A stretch of DNA of 64,000 nucleotides from positions 1 through 64,000 of the forward strand of contig NZ_WTUZ01000038.1 in the NCBI RefSeq assembly GCF_009882985.1, written 5' to 3'. The notes below the pieces were generated by a model that was not told the DNA's origin, ran no database searches, and saw nothing but the letters and a program-made list of their open reading frames with translations. The position numbers and the translations under genes are program-made. This document shows, one piece after another, positions 52,729 to 60,778 of the stretch; the first letter of the stretch is position 1, and each line of letters starts with the position of its first letter. Source of the stretch: Paenibacillus silvestris. GTDB taxonomy: Bacteria; Bacillota; Bacilli; Paenibacillales; NBRC-103111.

Positions 52729-54369
52729 ATGGATTCCTACACGGCACAAACTGGCGAGACCTTAAGAAGTGTCGCCTATCGTATGCGTCTGGATATACAA
52801 AAACTACTATCTCTCAATCCCCACATTCCAAATCCCGATACTTACATAGCTGGACAGACAGTGAATTTAGTAAGAATGATTCATATTCCCATCGCTGCAC
52901 CTCAACCTCCAGAAACCGATCTAAAACAGTGGATTCCTTTAACTTCACTAGAAGAGATGTCACAAACCGAATACGATGTGCTCATTGTTGGTGCTGGTGC
53001 GGGGGGGCCTGCTGTTCTATGGAGATTATGCCAGCAGTGGGGACTAAACGGTAAACGCATTGGCATCGTCGAGAGGGGCGATCTCTTAATTCCCACGCAC
53101 AGTATGAATATTCCTACATTAAATGCATCGCGCAAACGGGATTTCTACAAAAATATCTCGTACCCGCTGGGCAAATCCCAACCCGAATATCCAGGAGCCT
53201 CACAAGTTTTCGCGTTAGGAGGCAAAACCTTATTCTGGTCAACGGCTTCACCTCGCATGCATCCCGCCGACTTTAACGAATGGCCGATTTCTTACGAAGA
53301 ATTGACCCCTTACTATAACATCGCTGAGCGCGTAATGAATATTTCGAAAGGATATACACAAGATTCCACGATTACTACGATGATGCTCGAAATCCTTAGA
53401 GGGAGCGGTTTTCCTGAAATTACAGAGCTCCCGACAGCCATCGATCTTACAGCAACGAAGTTCGGTCAAGTCCATTCCAACGCTTTGTTTAGTTCCATTG
53501 CCTTTCTGGGTTCAGCTTTAAATCAAAGACCGTTTGATTTAGCCGTTAATGCAAGAGCTGTTCAAATCCTGTCCGAAAATGGAAACGCAACCGGTCTAAG
53601 AGTCATGTCTCCCGATAAGAAGTCTTATGTCATCAAGGCAAAAACCATTGTCGTGTCGGCAAGCACTTGGGAAACCCCGCGCCTTCTCCTATCTTCCGGC
53701 ATTCCAGGAAAAGCGATTGGTCATTATTTAATGAATCACTCCAAAATCGTGGCGACTGTTAAAATTGATCGCAGCTATTTCCCGGAGGTGCTGGGAACGC
53801 TTTTTATATGGAAACCTCGCACCCTTATTGAGCCTTATCAAATGATCCTATACGGTCCTGATCTAGAACGATATCTATGGTACCCCGTTTTTGAAAATAA
53901 AGAAGTCCTCAAGGAATTTGATATCGGTATTGAAACTTTAGGTGTTGTCGAGCCGCAGTTTGAAAATTATATCGCTCTAAACCACGCTAGCGTGGACGCG
54001 TATGGGGTGCCTGACATACAGGTTCGTTTCTCCTATAGCGAGAAGGATAAGGCCATTATTGGCAAAATGCTGCAGGCCACAAACCATATGGTCGCCAGTC
54101 TGCTAGGAACAATTGGCGCAAAAAACCGCCAACCTGAATTATCTTTCTATGTACCGGGAGAAGATTACCACGAAATGGGGAGCTACCGTATGGGGAATGA
54201 TCCCTCTACTTCGGCAACGAATCCATATGGCCGTATACACGGCATATCGAACCTATACGTGGCTGACAATAGCGTAATACCCTACAGTGGTGCTGCCAAT
54301 CCTACATTAACAACGGTTGCTTTAGCGATCCGGACGACGGATCATATCATCCATCAACTAAGTAAATAG
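52729..54369 (+). CDS. GMC-type flavin oxidoreductase with N-terminal LysM domain
   Basis: 546 residues. LysM module at about 3-48 (YTAQTGETLRSVAYRM...ITYI-like end AGQTVNLV), a short linker, then an FAD-binding Rossmann motif DVLIVGAGAGGPA (84-96), and the GMC C-terminal signature around YRMGNDPSTSATNPYGRIHG and NLYVADNSVIPYSGAANPTLT with the conserved Asn. Related proteins include gluconate-2-dehydrogenase/cholesterol-oxidase-like enzymes that oxidise alcohols with FAD. LysM binds GlcNAc polymers, but there is no signal peptide, so the enzyme may be anchored in spore or forespore peptidoglycan or bind chitin-like ligands after lysis. The RBS is weak. It lies alone between cluster C and the LacI gene of cluster D. 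Confidence 0.85.
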   Translation: MDSYTAQTGETLRSVAYRMRLDIQKLLSLNPHIPNPDTYIAGQTVNLVRMIHIPIAAPQPPETDLKQWIPLTSLEEMSQTEYDVLIVGAGAGGPAVLWRLCQQWGLNGKRIGIVERGDLLIPTHSMNIPTLNASRKRDFYKNISYPLGKSQPEYPGASQVFALGGKTLFWSTASPRMHPADFNEWPISYEELTPYYNIAERVMNISKGYTQDSTITTMMLEILRGSGFPEITELPTAIDLTATKFGQVHSNALFSSIAFLGSALNQRPFDLAVNARAVQILSENGNATGLRVMSPDKKSYVIKAKTIVVSASTWETPRLLLSSGIPGKAIGHYLMNHSKIVATVKIDRSYFPEVLGTLFIWKPRTLIEPYQMILYGPDLERYLWYPVFENKEVLKEFDIGIETLGVVEPQFENYIALNHASVDAYGVPDIQVRFSYSEKDKAIIGKMLQATNHMVASLLGTIGAKNRQPELSFYVPGEDYHEMGSYRMGNDPSTSATNPYGRIHGISNLYVADNSVIPYSGAANPTLTTVALAIRTTDHIIHQLSK

Positions 54370-54395
54370 GCCCTGCCGACAATCCCGGCAGGGCC
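54369..54395. terminator. bidirectional terminator hairpin between convergent genes
   Basis: Perfect 10-bp arms GGCCCTGCCG (54369-54378) and CGGCAGGGCC (54386-54395) with a 7-nt loop. It sits exactly between the convergent GMC (+) and LacI (-) stops. T-runs are short on both sides (CCTATTTACTT on the minus), so efficiency may be moderate. Confidence 0.65.
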
Positions 54396-54399
54396 ATAC

Positions 54400-55404
54400 T
54401 CAAACTTCCGTAGAACGCCGAACAACCAGCTCTCCTGAAAAGAGAGGCGTCTCAGCCGTGTTTCCTTCTATTGTGTCCAGCAGTAATTTCATAGCGGCTT
54501 CGCCGATCTGCGGACGAGGATAATGGATGGCTGTGAGCGGCGGATCGGTTTGCGAAGACATCAGAATATCCTCGCAACCAGCAACAGCCAGCTGACTCGG
54601 CACCCCGACACCAGCCTTGCGACAAGCGGCGAGGCAGCCAGCGGCCATCAAATCATTGGCACAAACCAATGCTGTGAAGAGAGCTGACTGACGCATCAAT
54701 TCAGCATGCAATACCCGTTCAGCCGGCTCAAACCTGCCTTCCCCATCCAACAAATCCTCTGAATACCAAGTACAACCTGTTTCCCGCAACACATGAATAA
54801 AAGCCTGCAGCCTCACTTCATAATGCTGACCAGCTTCACCACTGCCCATGAAGCCAATCCGAGTATGGCCTTGCTGCTGCAAATGACGGATCAGCTTACT
54901 CATCTCAGCTTCCCAATCCAAATCCAAATAGGCTACAGAAGCTTCCGATCCCGATCTCATGCCCGACCCCGCCGGCCTCAAAACGGAGACAATCGGCATA
55001 TCGAGCGTCTGAAAATGCTCCACCACCTGCGGCTTCAGCGCTTGCCCGAGCAGTAAAATGCCGTCTACTCTGCCCATGAACAAGCTCTTGAGCTGATCTT
55101 CTTCCTCTTGTTTATAGGTTTGGAAAAAAACAAAGTACCCTCTGTCTTTCGCATGCTGTTCGATACTTATTAACAAACCTGCCTCGAATGGATTTCCGAG
55201 GTAATTAATCAGCACGGCAATCTGTCGCGACTTTTTCGTTTTCAGACTTTGCGCTAACAAATTCGGTTGATAGCCCAGCTCACGAATGGCTTCCAGCACT
55301 TTCTGCCTCGTCTCTTCCTTCACAATCTCCCGATTGTTCAATACATAAGAAACGACCGCAGAGGAAACTCCTGCGCGGTCGGCTACATCCTTCCTAGTTA
55401 CCAT
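54400..55404 (-). CDS. LacI/GalR-family transcriptional regulator
   Basis: 334 residues. N-terminal HTH and hinge (TRKDVADRAGVSSAVVSYVLN, hinge GYQPNLLAQSL), then a periplasmic-binding-protein-like effector domain (about 60-330: GRVDGILLLGQA, VCANDLMAAGCL, ATTPLTAI-like PPLTAIHYPRPQIG). It is third in the PhyH-SDR-LacI unit, whose promoter carries a perfect 16-bp palindrome (57090-57105) of LacI-operator type with the central CG. It therefore probably represses its own unit and responds to a sugar or its derivative from cluster D. RBS AGGGTGAAAG upstream of the ATG. Confidence 0.93.
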   Translation of the reverse strand: MVTRKDVADRAGVSSAVVSYVLNNREIVKEETRQKVLEAIRELGYQPNLLAQSLKTKKSRQIAVLINYLGNPFEAGLLISIEQHAKDRGYFVFFQTYKQEEEDQLKSLFMGRVDGILLLGQALKPQVVEHFQTLDMPIVSVLRPAGSGMRSGSEASVAYLDLDWEAEMSKLIRHLQQQGHTRIGFMGSGEAGQHYEVRLQAFIHVLRETGCTWYSEDLLDGEGRFEPAERVLHAELMRQSALFTALVCANDLMAAGCLAACRKAGVGVPSQLAVAGCEDILMSSQTDPPLTAIHYPRPQIGEAAMKLLLDTIEGNTAETPLFSGELVVRRSTEV

Positions 55405-55428
55405 TCGCTTTCACCCTAACAAACGTGA

Positions 55429-56187
55429 TCAAATTCCAAACGTGTTGCCCCCGTTAACCGAGAGACATTGCCCGGTAACAAAGCCTGATTCTGACGACGC
55501 CAAGAACACGACAGCATTCGCAATATCCGCCGGCTCGCCAACTCGCCCTAATGGCACACCTGCTTGGTAACCTTCCGTGCTGACTCCCTCATGGCGCTCC
55601 ACAGGTATCCAACCTGGTGCAACCAAATTGACCCGGATTCCGTGCGGTCCCAGCTCGCTTGCCCATGATCGCGTCATGCCTACCATGGATGCCTTGGCCG
55701 TGACATAGCTGGAGAAGTTGGCGTTCCCGATTTGCACGACTTCGCTGCCGATATGAATAATACTTCCTTCTCTCTTCACCTTCATCCCCGGGAGCACCGC
55801 TTTCGCAAGCAGTAAAGGCGCTTTCACGAAGAAATCAAGTTGATCCAAGTAAGTCTGCCATGTACTCTCTTCAATGGATAGCATCGGCTGAGGGCCTGTC
55901 GCATTGTTGACCAGAATATCAATACTCCCGCCAAAATGCTTCTCCACTCGCTCGATGAGCTCGCTAACTTCTCCCTCGCTGGTGATGTCAGCGCGAAAAG
56001 CAAAAGCGCTGCCTCCTGCGGAAGTAATCAGCCGAACCGTTTCCTCTGCATCCTGCACGCTATATGCATAGTTAACAGCAACATTCGCTCCTGCTGCTGC
56101 AAGTGCAGCTGCGATATGACGCCCCAGTCCGCGTGATGCTCCGGTTACAAGCGCGATCTTTCCTTCTAATCTTGTTGATGAACCCAA
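55429..56187 (-). CDS. short-chain dehydrogenase/reductase
   Basis: 252 residues from the TTG at 56187 (GAGGTGG 5 nt upstream; the TTG at 56205 would precede this site). TGASRGLGRHIAAAL cofactor loop, NNATGP, Ser in HIGSEV, YVTAK with catalytic Tyr/Lys, ending TGQCLSVNGG. Between PhyH and LacI genes; it probably oxidises or reduces the product of the dioxygenase. Confidence 0.88.
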   Translation of the reverse strand: MGSSTRLEGKIALVTGASRGLGRHIAAALAAAGANVAVNYAYSVQDAEETVRLITSAGGSAFAFRADITSEGEVSELIERVEKHFGGSIDILVNNATGPQPMLSIEESTWQTYLDQLDFFVKAPLLLAKAVLPGMKVKREGSIIHIGSEVVQIGNANFSSYVTAKASMVGMTRSWASELGPHGIRVNLVAPGWIPVERHEGVSTEGYQAGVPLGRVGEPADIANAVVFLASSESGFVTGQCLSVNGGNTFGI

Positions 56188-56211
56188 GATATCCACCTCT
56201 TCCAAGTGAGC

Positions 56212-57039
56212 TTATTTGTAGATGCTTTGACCAGCATCCTGATTGTACAGCTCCTTTAATGGTACCATAGATTCGGAAGGAACATAATATTTAAACGGAT
56301 TCTCATCAATGACCCCCAGAAGCTGCTTCCGATAAGGAGACGCGTTTTCCAGCAGTCGATCGGATGCCGTGCGGTAGTCAATTGGTCTCATCCAGATCGG
56401 GCTATAGCCTAGAAACAACTGTCGACGTGTAAATACCGAGCGATTAGGCGCACCGGCATGCCAGAGGTTTTGCGGGAATATGAATACATCACCAGGCTTG
56501 CCGCATACTTGTATTTCCCCTGCCACCTGACCATCTACGTCCTGACTCTCTGGATGAAACGGCTTGTTATGCGAGCCAGGGACGATTTTGGTATTACCAC
56601 GATCCGGCTGGGACATATCGCTTAAGATATAGCATGTTTTAATGTAATAGGTAGAGGTGATGCCAGCTTGCTTCGGAAACTGTGGATGCGGACCATCTTG
56701 ATGCCAGTTAATGAAGCTGTGTGACTCGGTCTTCACATCGTTGGGATTCGGTTTACGTACGGTTAAATGTGAAATATGCAGCTGAATGTTATATCCGAGC
56801 AGATTAACCATCAGAGGAAGCAGCGTCGGTTCATCGATCAGGGAAGCTATTTCATCGTCCCTCTCAATGCTGTTATAAATGTTATAAGCTAATGAATCCG
56901 GTTCTTCAGCCACAACTCGGTCGATGGCAGCGTTCAAACGATTAACTTTTTCTGCTGACAAAACGCCTGGCAGGATCAAATAACCGTTTTCGTTAAACTG
57001 CTGAATAAGTGCAGGAATATCTAATTTTGTTTGTGTCAT
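56212..57039 (-). CDS. phytanoyl-CoA dioxygenase (PhyH) family Fe(II)/2-oxoglutarate oxygenase
   Basis: 275 residues from the ATG at 57039 (GAGGAGTG 7-8 nt upstream; the long upstream extension to 57153 runs through the operator palindrome and is rejected). Beta-helix oxygenase with NWHQDGPHPQ (His, Asp of the facial triad), distal His in LWHAGAPNRSVF and Arg of RRQLFLGYS for 2-oxoglutarate. It is the first gene of the LacI-controlled unit. Only distantly similar to the PhyH of cluster B (different loops), so it was probably acquired separately rather than duplicated. Confidence 0.86.
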   Translation of the reverse strand: MTQTKLDIPALIQQFNENGYLILPGVLSAEKVNRLNAAIDRVVAEEPDSLAYNIYNSIERDDEIASLIDEPTLLPLMVNLLGYNIQLHISHLTVRKPNPNDVKTESHSFINWHQDGPHPQFPKQAGITSTYYIKTCYILSDMSQPDRGNTKIVPGSHNKPFHPESQDVDGQVAGEIQVCGKPGDVFIFPQNLWHAGAPNRSVFTRRQLFLGYSPIWMRPIDYRTASDRLLENASPYRKQLLGVIDENPFKYYVPSESMVPLKELYNQDAGQSIYK

Positions 57040-57089
57040 GTGAACACACTCCTCGATTTTTAGTTGTATATGGTAATTGTAACCATTTA

Positions 57090-57105
57090 ATTTACACGTG
57101 TAAAT
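57090..57105. promoter_or_regulatory. perfect 16-bp palindrome, likely LacI-family operator
   Basis: ATTTACACGTGTAAAT, perfectly symmetrical with the central CG expected for LacI-family operators. It lies 50 bp upstream of the PhyH start (57039), between that gene and the terminator of the binding-protein gene. The LacI gene is the third gene of this unit, so autoregulation is likely. Recognition by this particular protein is inference. Confidence 0.65.
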
Positions 57106-57119
57106 AGTGTTTTTAAAAG

Positions 57120-57147
57120 AAAAGGAAGCCCATTTCTCCTTCCTTTT
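57120..57147 (-). terminator. terminator of the cluster D binding-protein gene
   Basis: Minus strand arms AAAAGGAA and TTCCTTTT (8 bp), followed by CTTTTAAAAAC. It lies about 50 nt past the stop at 57199 and separates the uptake operon from the LacI unit. Confidence 0.6.
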
Positions 57148-57198
57148 CCGCACGCTGTTCCCTCAACTGCTCCCTCAACTTCAACTCAACTACAACTT

Positions 57199-58737
57199 CT
57201 ACTTCACGTAGCCAAGCTCTTTAATCCTTTTATCTGAAGCATCTAAGAAGGCCTTATAATTCATGGAGCTTTCCAGAGTCTTAAGGAAGCTGTCATACTC
57301 ACTGAGCGGACGCTTGCCGTACAAGAATTTGGAGAACTCTTCTTCAATATAGCGACTCGCATCTGCGGCATTATATCCATTCGGCATATCGACGAATCCA
57401 GCCAAACCATCAATGTGCGGCTGTTTGCTCGCATACTCCATATACTTCGCCTGCGGACCGAATTTCACTGTCAAATATTCCATTTCCGGACGACCTGCGA
57501 ATTGGTATAGCCAGAAGTAACCGCCTTCTTTGCCCATCAGGTCTGTTGGAACAACTTTACTGCCATCGAGGTTGAAGTGTTTGCCTTTCACCCCGTATTG
57601 CACTAACAAAGATCCATCCTTCGAAGAAACATAATTCAGCAAGTCGATGACTTTCTGCAGTTTCTCCGGATTTTTCTCAAGGGACTTCGGTACGGCGTAC
57701 AATGCTGCTGCCTTACCAATGTCATAGGCGCTTGCGAATTTGCCGCCAGGTCCTTTTAGAGCATCAACTTGCACCCATTTGGCATTCGGATTCACAGCTT
57801 TGATCTGCTCAACAAATTGGTCCTTCGTCACATTCGGCCAATCCAGATAGACGATTCCTGCTTGCCCTTTAATCGCTTTTTGTTGATGCTGAAGGCCTGA
57901 GTTAGCCAAAAGCTCGGGATCTACAGAACCGGCAGCAATCATTTTCTGAATAAAAGCAAGCGCATCTTTCATCCCAGGATCATACAGCGAGTTCACCACT
58001 TTATTATCTTTCACGTAGACTGTAGGTGTGCCGCCATCCATCCCAACGCCATAGGCTCCAAAAATGGTATCAAAAGCTCCCAGTTTGCCGCCGGTAAGGC
58101 CATACGTATCTTTTTTTCCATTCCCATCCGGGTCTTTCTCTGTAAATGCTTTAGCAACTTCGAGCATTTCCTCCGGCGTAGTTGGAATTTTCAGACCCAG
58201 TTTGTCAAGCCAATCCTGGCGAATCCAGTACGTGTTGTAGGGAACTTGCGGTGACTTCGCGATGGCATACGTTTTGCCGTTCAGCATCCCCTTCTTCAAA
58301 CTGTCAGCCCCAATAAAATCTTGTACCGGCTTAAGTTTATCCAAATAAGGCGTGAGATCAAGCAGAAGACCCTGATCAGTAAATTGCTTTAATTGCTGAC
58401 GATCTACAGCGAATAGATCTGGGAAGTTCGCTGAAGACATACGTACGTTTAACTGATTTTTGTAATCATCGCCGGATGCATACACAGTCAAGTTGAGATC
58501 TGTGCCCAGTGCTTTATCCAGCTCCTGCTTAATAATGTCCTGATCAGGTGAAGGAAGGCCGCTGCCTATTTCAATAATGTCAAGCTTAACGGGCTTTGCG
58601 TTAGCAGCCGGTTTACTGCTTTCCGCAGCTTTGTCAGCAGGCTTATTCGCAGCAGGTGCTGCACCGCAGCCGGCAAGAAGCGTTCCACCGGCGAAAGTCA
58701 TGGCGAGAAGAATTGGTACGAGCAATTTCTTTTTCAT
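57199..58737 (-). CDS. ABC transporter extracellular solute-binding lipoprotein (LplA type)
   Basis: 512 residues. Signal peptide with lipobox LLAGC (Cys about 24), Ala/Lys linker, then a large carbohydrate-binding fold (LLLDLTPYLDKLKP, RQDWLDKLGLKIPTTPEEML, GKKDTYGLTGGKLG). It is the third structural gene of cluster D after two permeases. AAGGGGT lies upstream of the ATG at 58737. Related in layout to the cluster A protein at 11839. Confidence 0.93.
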   Translation of the reverse strand: MKKKLLVPILLAMTFAGGTLLAGCGAAPAANKPADKAAESSKPAANAKPVKLDIIEIGSGLPSPDQDIIKQELDKALGTDLNLTVYASGDDYKNQLNVRMSSANFPDLFAVDRQQLKQFTDQGLLLDLTPYLDKLKPVQDFIGADSLKKGMLNGKTYAIAKSPQVPYNTYWIRQDWLDKLGLKIPTTPEEMLEVAKAFTEKDPDGNGKKDTYGLTGGKLGAFDTIFGAYGVGMDGGTPTVYVKDNKVVNSLYDPGMKDALAFIQKMIAAGSVDPELLANSGLQHQQKAIKGQAGIVYLDWPNVTKDQFVEQIKAVNPNAKWVQVDALKGPGGKFASAYDIGKAAALYAVPKSLEKNPEKLQKVIDLLNYVSSKDGSLLVQYGVKGKHFNLDGSKVVPTDLMGKEGGYFWLYQFAGRPEMEYLTVKFGPQAKYMEYASKQPHIDGLAGFVDMPNGYNAADASRYIEEEFSKFLYGKRPLSEYDSFLKTLESSMNYKAFLDASDKRIKELGYVK

Positions 58738-58828
58738 AGATACCCCTTCTTTCTTTTAAAATAAAAGTTGCTTCTATTGTCGCCGTTACAGAACGAATCA
58801 GGCTGCAGTCCTGATGCACTGAGCGGGG

Positions 58829-59689
58829 TCAACCTTTGACGGAGCCCATCAGCATTCCTTTGGTGAAATGCTTTTGAATGAACGGATACACAATAATGAT
58901 CGGTAAGCTTGCGGCAATCACAGACGCCATTTGCATCGTTTCGGTAGGAAGCATATTCTCGGCGTTCTCCAGCGGTTGCTGGGTCAGCATGAGAATTTCG
59001 CGAATAACGACCTGCAAGGGGAACAAATCTCGATCCGTCACATACATAATCGCTTGGAAGAATTCATTCCAGTGGCCAACCATGTAGAACAACCCAATTG
59101 TGAGCATAGACGGTATAGAGAGCGGCAATACGATTTGCCAGAGAATCCTGAATTCCTTCGCCCCATCCATCCGAGCCGATTCAAACAGCTCTTCAGGAAG
59201 GCTTTCAAAAAAGCTTTTCATAATCAAAATGTTAAAAGCCCAAATGGCATTCGGCAGAATCATCGACCAGACGGAATCCAACAGCCCCAAGGATTTCACA
59301 ACTAAATAAGTTGGAATCAGCCCTCCACTGAACAGCATGGTAAACACAACCATAAGAAGGAAAAAGCTTCGGCCTGGGAGATTGCGACGGCTAAGCGGAT
59401 AAGCCATGAGCGAAGTCAATATCAGGTTCACAATCGTACCGACGACGGTAATGAAAATTGTCACCCAGAAAGCTTTTGGAATATTCGTTTCCGTAAAAAG
59501 CTTGTAATATGCGCTAAACGTAATGGACTTGGGAATGAGGATGAAACCTCCATTCTTCAGTACCTCGGAGAACGGTGTGATGGACACGGCAAACACATAC
59601 ATCAGCGGTAAAATTGCCGCCAGTGCAGCAAGCCCGAGGATGACAACGACGATCGTATTGACGATCCGGTCTTCCCAGCCTCTTACCAT
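58829..59689 (-). CDS. carbohydrate ABC transporter permease (LplC/YtcP type)
   Basis: 286 residues, six membrane segments, EAA loop LFESARMDGAKEFRILWQIVLP at about 165-187; ends FIQKHFTKGMLMGSVKG. Its start overlaps the preceding permease stop by 7 nt, so translation is coupled. Channel partner of the gene at 59683. Confidence 0.93.
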   Translation of the reverse strand: MVRGWEDRIVNTIVVVILGLAALAAILPLMYVFAVSITPFSEVLKNGGFILIPKSITFSAYYKLFTETNIPKAFWVTIFITVVGTIVNLILTSLMAYPLSRRNLPGRSFFLLMVVFTMLFSGGLIPTYLVVKSLGLLDSVWSMILPNAIWAFNILIMKSFFESLPEELFESARMDGAKEFRILWQIVLPLSIPSMLTIGLFYMVGHWNEFFQAIMYVTDRDLFPLQVVIREILMLTQQPLENAENMLPTETMQMASVIAASLPIIIVYPFIQKHFTKGMLMGSVKG

Positions 59690-60654
59690 ATGCCATCACC
59701 CCATTTCTTGGATAAATGATTGGAGCCTAGTACCAAGACAAGTCCAATGGCGGATTTGAATAATCCTACGGCGGCCCCCAGTGAGAAGTTGAGCTGCTGC
59801 AGCCCTGTCCGGAATACCCAGGTATCCAAGATATCCGCAACTTGATACACTTGAATGTTATACAAAATATAAATCTGATCGAATCCAGCATCCATAATAT
59901 GTCCCAGTTTTAAAATGAGCAAAAGCACAATGACATTCCGAATGCCTGGCAGCGTAATGTGCCAGATCATCCGCAGACGGCTTGCACCATCCACACGTGC
60001 TGCCTCATATAAGGTTGGATCGATGGCTGTCATCGCAGCCAAGTAGATGATCGCACCCCAGCCGAGGTCCTTCCAAACTTCTGAGCTGACCAGAATGGTC
60101 CGGAAGTAATCAATCGAAGTCATGAAGCCAATCGACTGTCCGCCTGCATCTTCGATAAATCGGTTGACGATCCCGGAGTTCTGGGAAAGAAGCGCGACGA
60201 GAATACCGTAAATGATGACCCAAGATAAGAAATGCGGCATATACGTTAGCGTTTGCACAACCGTTTTGAACCATCGCAGCCTGCACTCATTGAGAAGCAA
60301 AGCCATGATAATTGGCGGTGCCATCCCAAATAGCAGCTTATAAATGCTAATGACGAACGTGTTGACCATCAGCTGCCCGAAGTACGGGGAATTGAAAAAC
60401 GTCTCAAAGTGCTTGTACCAGGGATTAGCCCAGCCACTGCCGAGAATGCCATCCAATATTTGAAAATCCTTAAATGCAATAATCACACCATACATGGGAA
60501 TATAGCGGAAAATAACGAAATAAATAACACCAGGCAATAGCATGAGATAAAAAGCCCGAAAGGCCCAAATCTGCTTCGCAGATAATTTAAGCCTCGCTTC
60601 TTTTGTTTTTCTACCCGCCTTTACATCCTGCCCTACTACGACTTGCTGTTCCAT
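59683..60654 (-). CDS. carbohydrate ABC transporter permease (LplB type)
   Basis: 323 residues from the ATG at 60654 (GAGGTGG 4-5 nt upstream; the longer frame to 60714 has no site). Six membrane segments, EAA loop YEAARVDGASRLRMIWHITLPGI near 222-244, C-terminus HLSKKWGDGIW. First gene of the cluster D uptake operon, behind a -10 TATACT (60705-60710) that abuts a cre-like site. Confidence 0.93.
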   Translation of the reverse strand: MEQQVVVGQDVKAGRKTKEARLKLSAKQIWAFRAFYLMLLPGVIYFVIFRYIPMYGVIIAFKDFQILDGILGSGWANPWYKHFETFFNSPYFGQLMVNTFVISIYKLLFGMAPPIIMALLLNECRLRWFKTVVQTLTYMPHFLSWVIIYGILVALLSQNSGIVNRFIEDAGGQSIGFMTSIDYFRTILVSSEVWKDLGWGAIIYLAAMTAIDPTLYEAARVDGASRLRMIWHITLPGIRNVIVLLLILKLGHIMDAGFDQIYILYNIQVYQVADILDTWVFRTGLQQLNFSLGAAVGLFKSAIGLVLVLGSNHLSKKWGDGIW

Positions 60655-60704
60655 GAGGCCACCTCTTTTCCATCTGATCACTCGCTTCCTAACGGGTTGA
60701 GTTA

Positions 60705-60778
60705 AGTATAGCAAGCGCTTTCTTTGGAAAATATACAGTGATCCTGCGAAAATGTTCGAATTCTTGCAAACGCTTTAT
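60705..60778 (-). promoter_or_regulatory. cluster D promoter flanked by two CcpA cre-like sites
   Basis: Minus strand -10 TATACT (60705-60710). Adjoining it is AGCAAGCGCTTTCT (plus strand 60710-60723) and, at the sensor-kinase stop, TGCAAACGCTTTAT (60765-60778); both are close to the cre consensus TGWAANCGNTNWCA. The placement over and upstream of the promoter fits carbon catabolite repression; the poor -35 fits need for an activator, presumably the YesN-like regulator. Confidence 0.5.
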
